NCBI GenBank assembly: GCA_947495035.1
Contig: CANLXI010000004.1
Span: 1-64,000, forward strand
Source of the DNA: an uncultured Granulosicoccus sp.
GTDB lineage: Bacteria > Pseudomonadota > Gammaproteobacteria > Granulosicoccales > Granulosicoccaceae
Direction: 5' to 3'
Length of the DNA stretch: 64,000 nucleotides
This document shows, piece by piece, positions 26,411 through 35,194 of this stretch; position 1 is the stretch's first letter; every line of letters begins with the position of its first letter. A program made the position numbers and the translations under genes. The notes under the pieces were generated by a model. That model ran no database searches. It saw only the letters and a program-made list of their open reading frames with translations, and had not been told where the DNA came from.

Positions 26411-26941
26411 GTGAACGCCGTCAGATCAGTGGCACGAGTTCTGGTGCTGTCCCTGCTGGCCGGTACTGCCTGCTCGGCCAGTGACAAACTGCCGCAAGAG
26501 GATGTCATGCCAGCGGAAATCGGACAGCAGACATTGCAAGCAGGAATCGAGCTTGCAACGGCAGCAGGTGAGGGCCCTCCACCTATCGTCTTTCATGTGA
26601 GTAACCATGCAAGTCAGGCGGTCGACATCCTGACCTGGAACACACCTCTGGAGAAAGAGCTGTCCGCGGATGTGTTTGTCGTGGTGCGTGATGGCAAGAC
26701 CATGGAATATCTCGGGAGGATGGTCAAGCGCGGCTCACCGCAGCCACATGACTACGTGACAGTGCCTGCCGGCGGGCGTGTCGATGCCACCGTGGATATC
26801 GGGCAGTACTATGACATGTCCGAACCCGGTGACTACTCGATTTCCTACAGACCCTATCTGGTTGATGGCCTCATGCAACTGAATCAGGAGACGCCGATAG
26901 CCATGAAGAAGGCTACGCTGAGTTTCACGATCAAGGAATGA
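26411..26941 (+). CDS. standalone paralogue of the protease N-terminal domain, exported
   Basis: A 176-residue exported protein with a hydrophobic start (VARVLVLSLLAGTACS), either a signal peptide or an imperfect lipobox. The rest matches the N-terminal domain of the adjoining M35-type protease: ILTWNTPLEKELSADVF against ILSWDTPFEQTLSSDVF, Y.GR.VKR, and V.PG or VPAG followed by ..YY. GTG 26411 lies 4 bp after the protease stop, so translation is probably coupled. Since this domain is a likely propeptide in the protease, the separate copy may be a chaperone or inhibitor of it; this is inference, with no experimental precedent known to me for this pair. Confidence 0.75.
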   Translation: MNAVRSVARVLVLSLLAGTACSASDKLPQEDVMPAEIGQQTLQAGIELATAAGEGPPPIVFHVSNHASQAVDILTWNTPLEKELSADVFVVVRDGKTMEYLGRMVKRGSPQPHDYVTVPAGGRVDATVDIGQYYDMSEPGDYSISYRPYLVDGLMQLNQETPIAMKKATLSFTIKE

Positions 26942-27074
26942 TTTCAGCAGCGTCCACGCTGCGGTTATTTCTGTCACTGCAATCGATCGGTGTTGTTTCC
27001 TGCCTGCTGTGCTGCATGCCCGAGCACATGGTAGGGGATGTCTGCCGGCTTTCATGGTAATGTTGAGTTCAAAT

Positions 27075-27109
27075 CCATGCCGGGAAGCGGCATGGGTGGC
27101 ATCCATGCC
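27075..27109. promoter_or_regulatory. three alternating CCATGCC arms, mutually exclusive hairpins
   Basis: CCATGCC (27075-27081), GGCATGG (27089-27095) and CCATGCC (27103-27109) follow at exact 14-bp steps. The middle arm can pair with either neighbour (8-bp stem with a GGAAG loop, or 7-bp stem with a 7-nt loop). Situated about 80 bp before the histidine kinase start, it could be an operator array or an RNA switch. Confidence 0.5.
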
Positions 27110-27188
27110 TTGAAGCTCATGACATGAAACTGTGCGCTGAGAGTCATCAAGCAAACCGGTTGCGCGGCAGCTGCGACGTCCGCACCGG

Positions 27189-29078
27189 GTGCGGCAACTC
27201 GCGATGAGAGTGATATTGCATCACCTGATGGAAGGCCTGCGACGCTACCGCACGGCACCGCTGTCTGCCCTCGAACATGCGCTGATCCGGAATATTCTGA
27301 AAAACAGTTGCTGGTATGCACTGTGGCTGAGCCTCATGTTCGGTCTCGCCATCCACGCGCTGTGGGGTCACGTTCAGACGATCTGGCTGATGCTGTTTCT
27401 GACCATGTTCGTGGTCGAAGTGCTCATCAAGATCTCGGCAAGCCGACATTTCACGGGTTTGCCTCCCGAGCAACAGAAGCAGGCAAAGTGGCGGCTGGTA
27501 TTCGATGCCGGGTCCATCTATTCCGGATTGGTATACGGTACAGCAAGTCTGGTGCTGTTCCTGCCCTTGCCCGAAGAGAATCGTCTGCTGCTGGTTGGCG
27601 TATTCTGCGCAATGATTGCCAATCTGTCGGCGGCTACGGCCTTGTTCACGCCGATATCGCGCACCATGCTTCCCAGTCTTGCCGCCCCTGTGGCCATTGC
27701 GCTGATGCTCAGTGGTCGACCCATGCTGATTCTGCTGGCGCTGCTGATCGTCGCCTCCATCGCGTGTACCGTCTTTCTCGGTCGATTGTCGCAGCAACGA
27801 TACCGTGATCTCGCTCGATTGAATCAGGAGAACAAGGCGCTGGTAGAGAGCCTGTCAGAGCAACAGCGGATCGCCGCTGAACACCAGGCCAGGGCAGAGC
27901 AGGCTGTCATCGACAAGAGTCGGTTTCTGGCGATGGCCAGTCATGACCTGCGTCAACCCCTGCACGCTCTGGGACTGTTTCACCATGCGCTGAGATTGAA
28001 GAGCGAAGATGCCTCCAACAAGCAGCTGTTTCAATCCATCGATCAGTCAACCGATGTGCTGAATTCCATGTTCGACAGTCTGCTGGATGTGTCCAGACTG
28101 GATGCCAATGTGGTCAAACCGGAGATCGAGGTCATCGAGCTTGGGCTTGTCTGCAGCATACTGGAGCAGGAGTTCGCACCAGTGGCGCAGGAGAAGGATC
28201 TGTATTTCTGCTGTATCACCACGCAGATCAGGTTGCATACGGATGGCACTCTGCTGGCGCGTATCCTGCGCAATCTGATCAGTAATGCCATCAAGTTCAC
28301 GGAGGAAGGGGGTGTCACGATCAGAACAGAAAAGCGCGGGTTACGACTGCACATACAGGTCAGTGACACTGGGCGGGGCATACCTGAAGAGGAACGACAG
28401 AACGTTTTCTCGGAGTTCTACCAACTGGAAGGTGAAGAGCGTTTCTGCACCCTGGGGGTCGGCCTGGGTTTGTCTATCGTCCGGCGATTGTGCGAATTGC
28501 TGGATATCAAGGTTCAACTGGACATGAGTGATTCCGGAGGGACACTGGTCACGCTGAGCATGGACTGCCTGACGCAGTCCGACTCGAACAGTGTTCTCTC
28601 TGCATCGCCAGCCCTTCTTCCGGCATGTGTTGCATCGGCCGACAGGTCGGGGAGATTGGAGAGTGAAGAGTTCGAATCGACGACATCAATGCAAGGGCGG
28701 TGCATACTGTTTGTCGATGATGATCCGGAGATCTGTCGGGCCATGGGCAACACATTGGCTGCCTGGGGGTGTCAGGCCATCTGCGAGCTGGGTGTACAGA
28801 GTGCCCTGCACACGCTGGAATCGCTGACATGCACTCCCGATTTGCTGATCTGCGATTTTCAGCTGGCCGATGGCAAGAGCGGTCTGGATGTCATCCACTT
28901 GATCCGTGACCGTCTGGCTGTCGATATGCCGGCCATTCTGGTCAGTGGGGTTTGTGGTGTCGAGGAAACTGCGTTGATGGAAGATTCGGGGTTTCAGTGT
29001 CTGACAAAACCGGTCTCGGCAGAAAAGTTGAGACGGGTCATCGAGTCAATGACAAGGGAACGGGCTTGTCATCGCTGA
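27189..29078 (+). CDS. membrane hybrid sensor histidine kinase with receiver domain
   Basis: A 629-residue hybrid kinase. About six membrane segments lie in residues 40-200, then a coiled coil (205-245). The HisKA domain has His252 in ASHDLRQPLHAL, and the ATPase domain has N box ILRNLISNAIKF, G1 DTGRGIP and G2 GVGLGLSIV. A C-terminal receiver has FVDDDPE, the phosphate-accepting Asp556 in LLICDF, and K in CLTKPV. The DLRQPLHALGLF form of the H box is common in hybrid kinases lacking a separate periplasmic sensor. No partner regulator is adjacent. ATG 27204 is an alternative start. Confidence 0.9.
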   Translation: MRQLAMRVILHHLMEGLRRYRTAPLSALEHALIRNILKNSCWYALWLSLMFGLAIHALWGHVQTIWLMLFLTMFVVEVLIKISASRHFTGLPPEQQKQAKWRLVFDAGSIYSGLVYGTASLVLFLPLPEENRLLLVGVFCAMIANLSAATALFTPISRTMLPSLAAPVAIALMLSGRPMLILLALLIVASIACTVFLGRLSQQRYRDLARLNQENKALVESLSEQQRIAAEHQARAEQAVIDKSRFLAMASHDLRQPLHALGLFHHALRLKSEDASNKQLFQSIDQSTDVLNSMFDSLLDVSRLDANVVKPEIEVIELGLVCSILEQEFAPVAQEKDLYFCCITTQIRLHTDGTLLARILRNLISNAIKFTEEGGVTIRTEKRGLRLHIQVSDTGRGIPEEERQNVFSEFYQLEGEERFCTLGVGLGLSIVRRLCELLDIKVQLDMSDSGGTLVTLSMDCLTQSDSNSVLSASPALLPACVASADRSGRLESEEFESTTSMQGRCILFVDDDPEICRAMGNTLAAWGCQAICELGVQSALHTLESLTCTPDLLICDFQLADGKSGLDVIHLIRDRLAVDMPAILVSGVCGVEETALMEDSGFQCLTKPVSAEKLRRVIESMTRERACHR

Positions 29079-29130
29079 TTCACGTGCAGGTCTGATGATA
29101 GTGAATCTCTCTTCTCGCCAGGAACAAGTC

Positions 29131-30717
29131 ATGTCACGATCCATCTTTCTACCCGCGCGTCGTCGATTGCTCAAATTGGCTGCAAGCAGCAGTGGAGCGC
29201 TGGCAGCCGGTGCTGTGTCGGGTTTTCCGAGTATCTCTCGAGCCTCGGCCAGGCCCGTCATCACCCATGGTGTGCAATCAGGTGATGTCTCCGCCAACAG
29301 CGGTGTCATCTGGGCTCGAACGGACCGGCCGGCGAGAATGCTGGTGGAAGTGTCAAGCAATGAGAGTTTTACCCAAGCCACTGCCCTGGCTCCCACCACA
29401 GCGATGCCCGGTAGCGATTTTGCCGTCAAACGCCTGTTGAACACATTGCCTGCCGACCAGGAGATCTTCTATCGAGTGCGCTTTGCCGATCTGCAGGACA
29501 GCCGGAACGTGTCGGAAGCGGTGACCGGTCACTTCAGAACAGCTCCGTCCGCCACACGCGATATTCGATTTGCCTGGTCAGGTGACACGGCAGGTCAGGG
29601 CTGGGGGATCGACAAGGAGCGTGGTGGCATGCAGACCTATGCCACCATGGCCGCTCACGATCCGGACTTCTTCATCCACAGCGGCGATACGATCTATGCC
29701 GATGGCCCCATCAGTGCCACTGCGGAAATGCCCGATGGTAGTATCTGGAACAGTCTTGTGGCGGAAGGTGTGGAAAAGGTTGCCGAGACGCTGGATGAGT
29801 ATCGTGGGCGTTACAAGTACAACATGCTGGATGAGCATGTTCGTGCCTTCAATCAGCAAGTACCGGTCTTTTACCAGTGGGATGATCATGAGGTGGTCAA
29901 TAACTGGTCTGCCGCGAAGGATCTGACCGGTGACGATCGCTATACCGAGAAATCCATCATGACGCTGGCTTCGCGCAGTGCGCAGGCATTCCATGAAATG
30001 ACACCCATCAGCTACACCGCGGAAGAGCCCGGTCGCGTCTATCGCAAACTTTCCTATGGTCCCTTGCTCGATGTCTTCTTTCTGGACCTGCGTTCCTATC
30101 GAGGGCCGAACACCGAAGGCATGCAATCGGAGATCACGGACGAATCACGTATCCTGGGGGCGGCGCAACTCGCGTGGTTGCGAGATGAGCTGGCGCATTC
30201 AACAGCCACCTGGAAGGTCATTGCATCGGACATGCCGCTGGGACTGGTAGTGTGGGACAAGTTCAATGGGGAGAACCATGTGGAAGCGGTTGCCAACGGC
30301 AATTCAGGCAAAGCCGCTGGTCGCGAGCTCGAGTTCGCCGAACTGCTGCGCTGGATGCGTGACAGCGGGATTGACAACGTGGTATGGCTGACTGCTGATG
30401 TGCATTACACGGCTGCTCATCACTATCATCCGGACAGAGCCAGCTTTCAGGAGTTCACACCGTTCTGGGAATTTGTTTCCGGACCCTTGCATGCGGGAAC
30501 CTTCGGACCGAATGAACTGGATGGAACGTTCGGCCCCGAAGTCCGTTACGTCAAGGCACCCACGGCAGACCAGGGAGTGAACCTGCCGCCTTCCATGGGT
30601 CTGCAGTTCTTCGGGCTGGTGGATATCGATGGCCAGAGTCGTCAGCTCACCGTGCGTTTGATGGATCGTGATGATACCGAGCTGTACAAGGTCACGCTTG
30701 ATCCGGTAGCCGCCTGA
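29131..30717 (+). CDS. phoD: Tat-exported alkaline phosphatase D (PhoD) family phosphodiesterase
   Basis: A 528-residue PhoD-like enzyme. The N terminus has the twin-arginine signal ARRRLLKLAA and a hydrophobic region with an alanine-rich end, so export is folded and through Tat. A small beta-domain precedes the metallophosphatase core: GDTAGQGWG, HSGDTIYADG, QWDDHEVVNNW, DLRSYRG and TADVHYTAAHHY are the metal-ligand motifs of PhoD (Fe/Ca enzymes). It should hydrolyse phosphomonoesters and diesters outside the cytoplasm. ATG 29131 has AGGAA about 8 bp upstream and gives a short n-region. Confidence 0.9.
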   Translation: MSRSIFLPARRRLLKLAASSSGALAAGAVSGFPSISRASARPVITHGVQSGDVSANSGVIWARTDRPARMLVEVSSNESFTQATALAPTTAMPGSDFAVKRLLNTLPADQEIFYRVRFADLQDSRNVSEAVTGHFRTAPSATRDIRFAWSGDTAGQGWGIDKERGGMQTYATMAAHDPDFFIHSGDTIYADGPISATAEMPDGSIWNSLVAEGVEKVAETLDEYRGRYKYNMLDEHVRAFNQQVPVFYQWDDHEVVNNWSAAKDLTGDDRYTEKSIMTLASRSAQAFHEMTPISYTAEEPGRVYRKLSYGPLLDVFFLDLRSYRGPNTEGMQSEITDESRILGAAQLAWLRDELAHSTATWKVIASDMPLGLVVWDKFNGENHVEAVANGNSGKAAGRELEFAELLRWMRDSGIDNVVWLTADVHYTAAHHYHPDRASFQEFTPFWEFVSGPLHAGTFGPNELDGTFGPEVRYVKAPTADQGVNLPPSMGLQFFGLVDIDGQSRQLTVRLMDRDDTELYKVTLDPVAA

Positions 30718-30832
30718 ATCATCGCGCAGTATGGTAGCGTGGGAAGCACGCGCTGGTAGTGATGGCACCCGTGCCGTTCTCTGGTGCGGTGCCTTCTGCC
30801 GCTTTCCCGTTTCTGCAAGACTGGTTCGAGCA

Positions 30833-31735
30833 ATGACGTTCTGTTTCGATATTGGTGGTTCGAAGATCGTGGCTGCCCACGTTGATGATCAGGGGCGGAT
30901 AGAGGAGCGCGGACGACGAGCGACGCCTGTCGATGACCCGAGCCGGTTCTTCAAGGCACTGAAGGCTTTGTGCCCCGAAGGTGATGAGGCTGTCGGCATC
31001 GCCATTGCCGGGGTGATCGAGCCGCAGAGCGGTCAGCTGACCAGTGCCAATATTCCGGGTATCAGTGGCCTGCGGCTTGCGGAAGAACTGCAGGTACGTC
31101 TGAGGCGGCCTGTCTTTCTCCTCAACGATGCGGATGCATTCGCGCTGGCAGAAGCCCGTTGGGGGGCGGCCAGTGGTCATGCCTCGGTAATGGCGATCAT
31201 ACTGGGCACAGGCGTCGGTGGTGCGATCGTGCTGAACGGGCGTCTGCATGTCGGGCAGGCCGGTCTGTCCGGTGAGTGGGGCCACGGTCCAGCCAGTGCC
31301 ATGAGAACCGGTGAGTCTCTGCCGATCCTCACCTGTCTCTGTGGCCAGACAGGTTGTGTGGATACACTGGGTGGTGCTCGCGGACTGGAGCGCCTTTACC
31401 TGCATGCCTACCGGACATCGCTGGATAGTGTATCCATTGTCAATGCCTGGCAATCCGGAGACGCAATGGCCACGCGGATTGTGGATCTCTGGCTCGATAT
31501 CGTCGGCGGCGCACTGGCTGCAGCGGTCAACCTCATCGGACCCTCAGTCGTTCCCGTGGGCGGTGGGCTGGCCAGATCGCAGGAGCTGATTTCAGCCCTG
31601 GACCAGGAGGTGCGCAGGCGTTCCCTGGTCAGACAGGAAACGTCGCTGTTGTATCCGACGGCCAGTGGTCCGGAGCAGGGCTTGGCAGGTGCCGCCTGGA
31701 TGGTGCAACAGCGTCTGAGCGGTATCGCTTCGTGA
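30833..31735 (+). CDS. ROK-family sugar kinase (N-acetylglucosamine kinase-like)
   Basis: A 300-residue ROK kinase. It has the ATP phosphate loop FDIGGSKIVAA at the start, the catalytic aspartate in LNDADAFALAEARWG, the GTGVGGAIV stretch, and the zinc site CLCGQTGCVD. The family phosphorylates glucose, N-acetylglucosamine, N-acetylmannosamine or related sugars in the cytosol. The preferred start is ATG 30833, where the ATPase motif begins directly; the ribosome binding site is weak. It overlaps the CutC gene by 4 bp (GTGA), so the two are co-translated. Confidence 0.85.
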   Translation: MTFCFDIGGSKIVAAHVDDQGRIEERGRRATPVDDPSRFFKALKALCPEGDEAVGIAIAGVIEPQSGQLTSANIPGISGLRLAEELQVRLRRPVFLLNDADAFALAEARWGAASGHASVMAIILGTGVGGAIVLNGRLHVGQAGLSGEWGHGPASAMRTGESLPILTCLCGQTGCVDTLGGARGLERLYLHAYRTSLDSVSIVNAWQSGDAMATRIVDLWLDIVGGALAAAVNLIGPSVVPVGGGLARSQELISALDQEVRRRSLVRQETSLLYPTASGPEQGLAGAAWMVQQRLSGIAS

Positions 31736-32529
31736 GTCAGGCCGAGCTGGAAGTGTGTGTGGATAACTCAGCTGCTCTGTTCAGCTGCCTGCGATCCGGG
31801 GTCGATCGGGTCGAGCTGTGCTCGGCACTGGCAGTCGGTGGATTGACGCCATCCTACGGCCTCATGAAGCTCGCTGGCAGGCTTGCTGAATCAGCGGCTG
31901 TTTCCGGGGTGGGCGGCATCAGAGGTGATGACAAGCGATCCGTTGGCAGGCCACCGCGAACGCAGGTATTGGCCATGATTCGGCCACGTTCGGGCAACTT
32001 CTGTTTCAGTACCATGGAAACAACGCTGATGTGTGAGGACATCGCCGTTGCCCGAGAAGCCGGTCTGGCCGGTGTGGTGCTGGGCGCAGCCACAGCCGAA
32101 GGCACGCTGGACCTGCCAATTCTGGCGCGATTGTGTCACGCCGCTGAAGGCTTGCAACTGACACTGCATCGAGTCATCGATGTGCTGGATGACCCCTTGC
32201 TGGCTATCGACCAGGCGGTTGAACTGGGTTTCACGAGGATACTGACTTCAGGCGGAGCGCCTACCGTGGCTGATGGCCTGTCGCGATTGTCGGCAATACA
32301 GATGCACGCTGGTCGGCGGATTCAGATCATGGCAGGTGCCGGTCTGACTCCCACTCTGGCGAAACGGATTCAGGCGGAAATCGGCATCGAGTCGTTTCAT
32401 GCGTCGTGCCGACGGCAAGCGACAGCCGACCCGGTCCTCAGCGCCTTCGGGTTTTCCGGCGAGGAAGGTGAGCTGGATGTCGCGTTGATTGACGATTACC
32501 GGCGCAGTCTCGCTTCAGTTGACTACTGA
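31732..32529 (+). CDS. cutC: CutC family protein
   Basis: A 265-residue TIM-barrel CutC protein. Motifs include ELEVCVDN, VELCSALAVGGLTPSYG, MIRPRSGNFCFS, TLHRVIDV and RILTSGGAPT, all conserved in CutC. It begins at GTG 31732 overlapping the ROK gene. CutC was named for copper tolerance, but its true function is unclear; pairing with a sugar kinase suggests a metabolic, perhaps isomerase- or aldolase-like, role instead. That link is inference from gene order. The end overlaps the convergent methyltransferase gene by 7 bp. Confidence 0.88.
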   Translation: MSQAELEVCVDNSAALFSCLRSGVDRVELCSALAVGGLTPSYGLMKLAGRLAESAAVSGVGGIRGDDKRSVGRPPRTQVLAMIRPRSGNFCFSTMETTLMCEDIAVAREAGLAGVVLGAATAEGTLDLPILARLCHAAEGLQLTLHRVIDVLDDPLLAIDQAVELGFTRILTSGGAPTVADGLSRLSAIQMHAGRRIQIMAGAGLTPTLAKRIQAEIGIESFHASCRRQATADPVLSAFGFSGEEGELDVALIDDYRRSLASVDY

Positions 32530-33686
32530 TTCCGGCGAAGTCTGACGACACATTCCAGATGAGCAGTTTGCGGGAACATGTCCATGGGCGTCAGGGACTC
32601 TATACGATAGGCTTTTTCCGTCAGCTGCTTCAGGTCTCTGGCAAGCGTTGCCGGATGGCATGACACATACAGCAGTTCCTGACATGGCGTGGCGATCAGC
32701 GCATCAGTAACCGAACCGTCGAGTCCTGCTCGCGGTGGATCGACAATACACAGACTGTTGCCAATGTCCAGTTTACCCAGCGTCTTCTCGACGGCAGCCT
32801 GGTGAAAGCGCACATTGCCCAGATTGCGTTCGTGTGCCTGGTCACGCGCCACGGAGATATTCTCGGCAGAAGAATCCACGCCTGTCACCTGTTTGTCCGG
32901 GTGTTGTTCGGCAATATGATTGGTCCAGTGCCCGCGACCACAATACAGATCGGTGATGGCCGTACACTGGCTTTGCTCGACACTGGCCAGCAACCCTGCT
33001 GTCAATGCGTTGCTGACCTCGGTGTTGACCTGGCGAAAGCCCAGTTCGGTTGAATTCCTGTCATTGACCTCGACCACGGTGACCTCACCGTCGACGACGG
33101 CGATTTCCACGCGGCCCTGCACGGTCTGACTCAGGTCGGTGTTCTGCAGAAAGTCGTTGATGGGCTCTTCGGCAATGGCACATCGATCGATGGCAATTCG
33201 CTGGTCGCTGCGACGCCATTTGTAGTGAAAACTACCTGCACGAATCTCACCCTGAATGCGATTTCGATAGCCATATTCTCGAGCCGAGGGAACGATATCC
33301 TTCATGGGCAGGTCTTTCAGCATGCCGATGCGACTGAGTGTCTCGAGCAATTGCTCCTGCTTGGCTGCCAGTTGGATCGAGTAGGGGACATGCTGCCAGT
33401 CGCAACCACCACAGCGTCCGAAATACGGACAGGGCGCTTCGATCCGGTCACTGGAGGGTTCCAGAATCTCTTCGACACTGCCCAGGGCATAGGTTTTCTT
33501 GCGTTGCGTGACCTTGATTCTTACCCGGTCACCGGGAAGTGTATAGGGGACGAAAACCACGCGCTGGTCCTGCCTGCCGAGACCGTCTCCGGCATTGGTC
33601 AGAGAGTCGATGAGCAGTTCGACGTCACGCGGTTCGACCGCCTTGCGCTTGTGCCGATACTTGTTCCAGCCGGATTTGTCCTTCAT
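32523..33686 (-). CDS. class I SAM-dependent RNA uracil-C5 methyltransferase (TrmA/RlmC/RlmD family)
   Basis: A 387-residue RNA methyltransferase. The N terminus has a TRAM domain (to about residue 75). A 4Fe-4S motif CPYFGRCGGC is at about 85-95 with a later Cys in DRCAIAEE. The C-terminal SAM domain has TDLYCGRGHW and VDPPRAGLD, the nucleophile Cys in YVSCHPATLARD, and the terminal catalytic pattern MFPQTAHLECVV. It should place m5U on 23S rRNA (U747 or U1939) or a tRNA; sequence alone cannot choose. Convergent with cutC. Confidence 0.87.
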   Translation of the reverse strand: MKDKSGWNKYRHKRKAVEPRDVELLIDSLTNAGDGLGRQDQRVVFVPYTLPGDRVRIKVTQRKKTYALGSVEEILEPSSDRIEAPCPYFGRCGGCDWQHVPYSIQLAAKQEQLLETLSRIGMLKDLPMKDIVPSAREYGYRNRIQGEIRAGSFHYKWRRSDQRIAIDRCAIAEEPINDFLQNTDLSQTVQGRVEIAVVDGEVTVVEVNDRNSTELGFRQVNTEVSNALTAGLLASVEQSQCTAITDLYCGRGHWTNHIAEQHPDKQVTGVDSSAENISVARDQAHERNLGNVRFHQAAVEKTLGKLDIGNSLCIVDPPRAGLDGSVTDALIATPCQELLYVSCHPATLARDLKQLTEKAYRIESLTPMDMFPQTAHLECVVRLRRNQ

Positions 33687-33987
33687 GAAAACTCGTTTGC
33701 CTTGACGCGGGGGCAGATGTCGACAGTCTGCCTGGGGGGGAGCACAGTATAGGTCAAGTTGCCGCTGGACATGAGCAAGCAGCGGCTGAGACCAGGTGCT
33801 GCTCGTGGATACGGGAAGACGGGAGCACTCATCGACATGGTTTGATTCCGGGGTGACAGTCTGGCACAGTGCAGATCGCGGCTGCCGGCGGGCTCGGGCT
33901 CGGGCAGGCAGGCAGGCGTGTCATGCGCAATGAAGGCCGTTCAGGCATCATTCTCGATCAGTCAAACACCGACGAGGCGGTAGTGAT
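33687..33987. other. 301-bp divergent intergenic region
   Basis: No gene seen. It carries GGCAGA-TGTCGACAG-TCTGCC (33712-33732), a large inverted repeat around the 8-bp palindrome TGTCGACA, close to the methyltransferase start and a possible operator. Short tandem CAGG and GGGCTC runs lie at about 33890-33915. Confidence 0.45.
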
Positions 33988-35016
33988 ATGTCAACGCAGA
34001 TGCTAACGGTAGCCTGTCAGGGAGCCGGGTATTTCGCCCGTTTTCACCACGATGCCTGGCAGCGAATGGAGAACGTCAGTCTGGTGGCCTGTTGCGATAC
34101 CGATCTGTCTCGAGCCCAGGCTGTCAGCTCCGTTGCCTTTGAAGAGCTGGGTGCCATGCTTGATGCTGTGACTCCCGATATTCTCGATATTGCCACGCCA
34201 CCCGACACGCATGTGGCGTCGGTCAGGTGTGCCCTGGATGCCGGGGTGTCCACCATCATCTGCCAGAAACCGTTTTGCGAGTCCCTGCAGGATGCCACGC
34301 AACTGGTTGAGGCCGCATCGGCTGCCGGTGTGACATTGATCGTTCACGAGAACTTCCGTTTTCAACCCTGGTTTCGGATGATGGCCGCTGCCATGGAAGC
34401 GGGTGAGATCGGTGATGTGCAACAGGCCTGTTTCCGCCTGCGTACCGGAGATGGTCAGGGGCCCGACGCCTATCTGGAACGACAACCCTACTTCCAGCGC
34501 ATGCCGCGCCTGCTTGTGCACGAAACAGGCATTCATTACATCGATACCTTTCGCTATCTGTTTGGTGAGGTGCATACGGTCTATGCTGATCTGCGGCGAC
34601 TGAACCCGGTTATTGCCGGAGAGGATGCGGGTCATATCCTGCTCGGCATGGACCAGGGTGTGCAGGCACTGTTCGATGGAAATCGCCATCTTGATCATGC
34701 TGCAGAGACAACACGTCTGACCTTTGGCGAAGCACTCGTCGAGGGGACCAGAGGGAGCTTGTCGCTACATGGCGATGGTCAGGTGCGCAAGCGGTCTTTT
34801 GGTCACAGTGATGACCACGTGATCATGCCGACGCAGCCATGGGCGGGTTTTGCCGGGGACTCGGTATACGCCTTCCAGCAACATGTGGTGTCGCATCTCC
34901 TGAACGGTACGGTACTGGAGACAGCCGCAGGCGACTATCTGGAGAATATCCGGCTGGAGCAGCTGGTGTACCGCTCATCGGCAGAAGGCCGTCGTCTGGC
35001 AACACATCCTGATTGA
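33988..35016 (+). CDS. Gfo/Idh/MocA family NAD(P)-dependent oxidoreductase
   Basis: A 342-residue dehydrogenase-like protein. It has the Rossmann motif ACQGAGYFARFHHDAW, the TPPDTHVASV stretch, and QKPF at the position of the usual EKP lysine motif, then a C-terminal alpha/beta domain with HETGIHYIDTFRYLFG. These enzymes act on sugars, inositols or related polyols. EKP is QKP here (Gln for Glu), a tolerated change. An SDR gene follows after a microsatellite, so the two may act on one substrate. The substrate is not known. Confidence 0.85.
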   Translation: MSTQMLTVACQGAGYFARFHHDAWQRMENVSLVACCDTDLSRAQAVSSVAFEELGAMLDAVTPDILDIATPPDTHVASVRCALDAGVSTIICQKPFCESLQDATQLVEAASAAGVTLIVHENFRFQPWFRMMAAAMEAGEIGDVQQACFRLRTGDGQGPDAYLERQPYFQRMPRLLVHETGIHYIDTFRYLFGEVHTVYADLRRLNPVIAGEDAGHILLGMDQGVQALFDGNRHLDHAAETTRLTFGEALVEGTRGSLSLHGDGQVRKRSFGHSDDHVIMPTQPWAGFAGDSVYAFQQHVVSHLLNGTVLETAAGDYLENIRLEQLVYRSSAEGRRLATHPD

Positions 35017-35123
35017 GCAAGAGCAAAAGCAAGAGCAAAAGCAAGAGCAAAAGCAAAAGCAAAAGCAAAAGCAAAAGCAAAAGCAAAAGCAAAAGCAAAA
35101 GCAAAAGCAAAAGCAAGAGCAAA
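35016..35123. repeat. (AGCAAA/G)18 hexanucleotide microsatellite
   Basis: Eighteen perfect 6-bp units (AGCAAA, with AGCAAG at units 1, 3, 5 and 17) begin in the stop codon of the Gfo/Idh gene and fill the gap before the SDR. In one frame, from TTG at 35013, they encode (Ser-Lys)18, followed by a short tail ending at 35198 inside the SDR start (ATGA). Unit changes would not shift frame but would alter gene spacing. Confidence 0.95.
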
Positions 35124-35194
35124 AGTTTCAGCAATATTCATCGCGTATCACGTAATCACAACTGCATGCCTATCCACTGCCACAAGTCTGAGTC

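Noticed and set aside
27147..27797. 216-codon minus-strand frame
   Set aside because: It is antisense to the histidine kinase membrane domain and is rich in Gln/His without motifs.
34823..35141. Minus-strand poly-Leu and Phe-Ala repeat frames
   Set aside because: They are produced by the AGCAAA microsatellite read backwards; no biological support.
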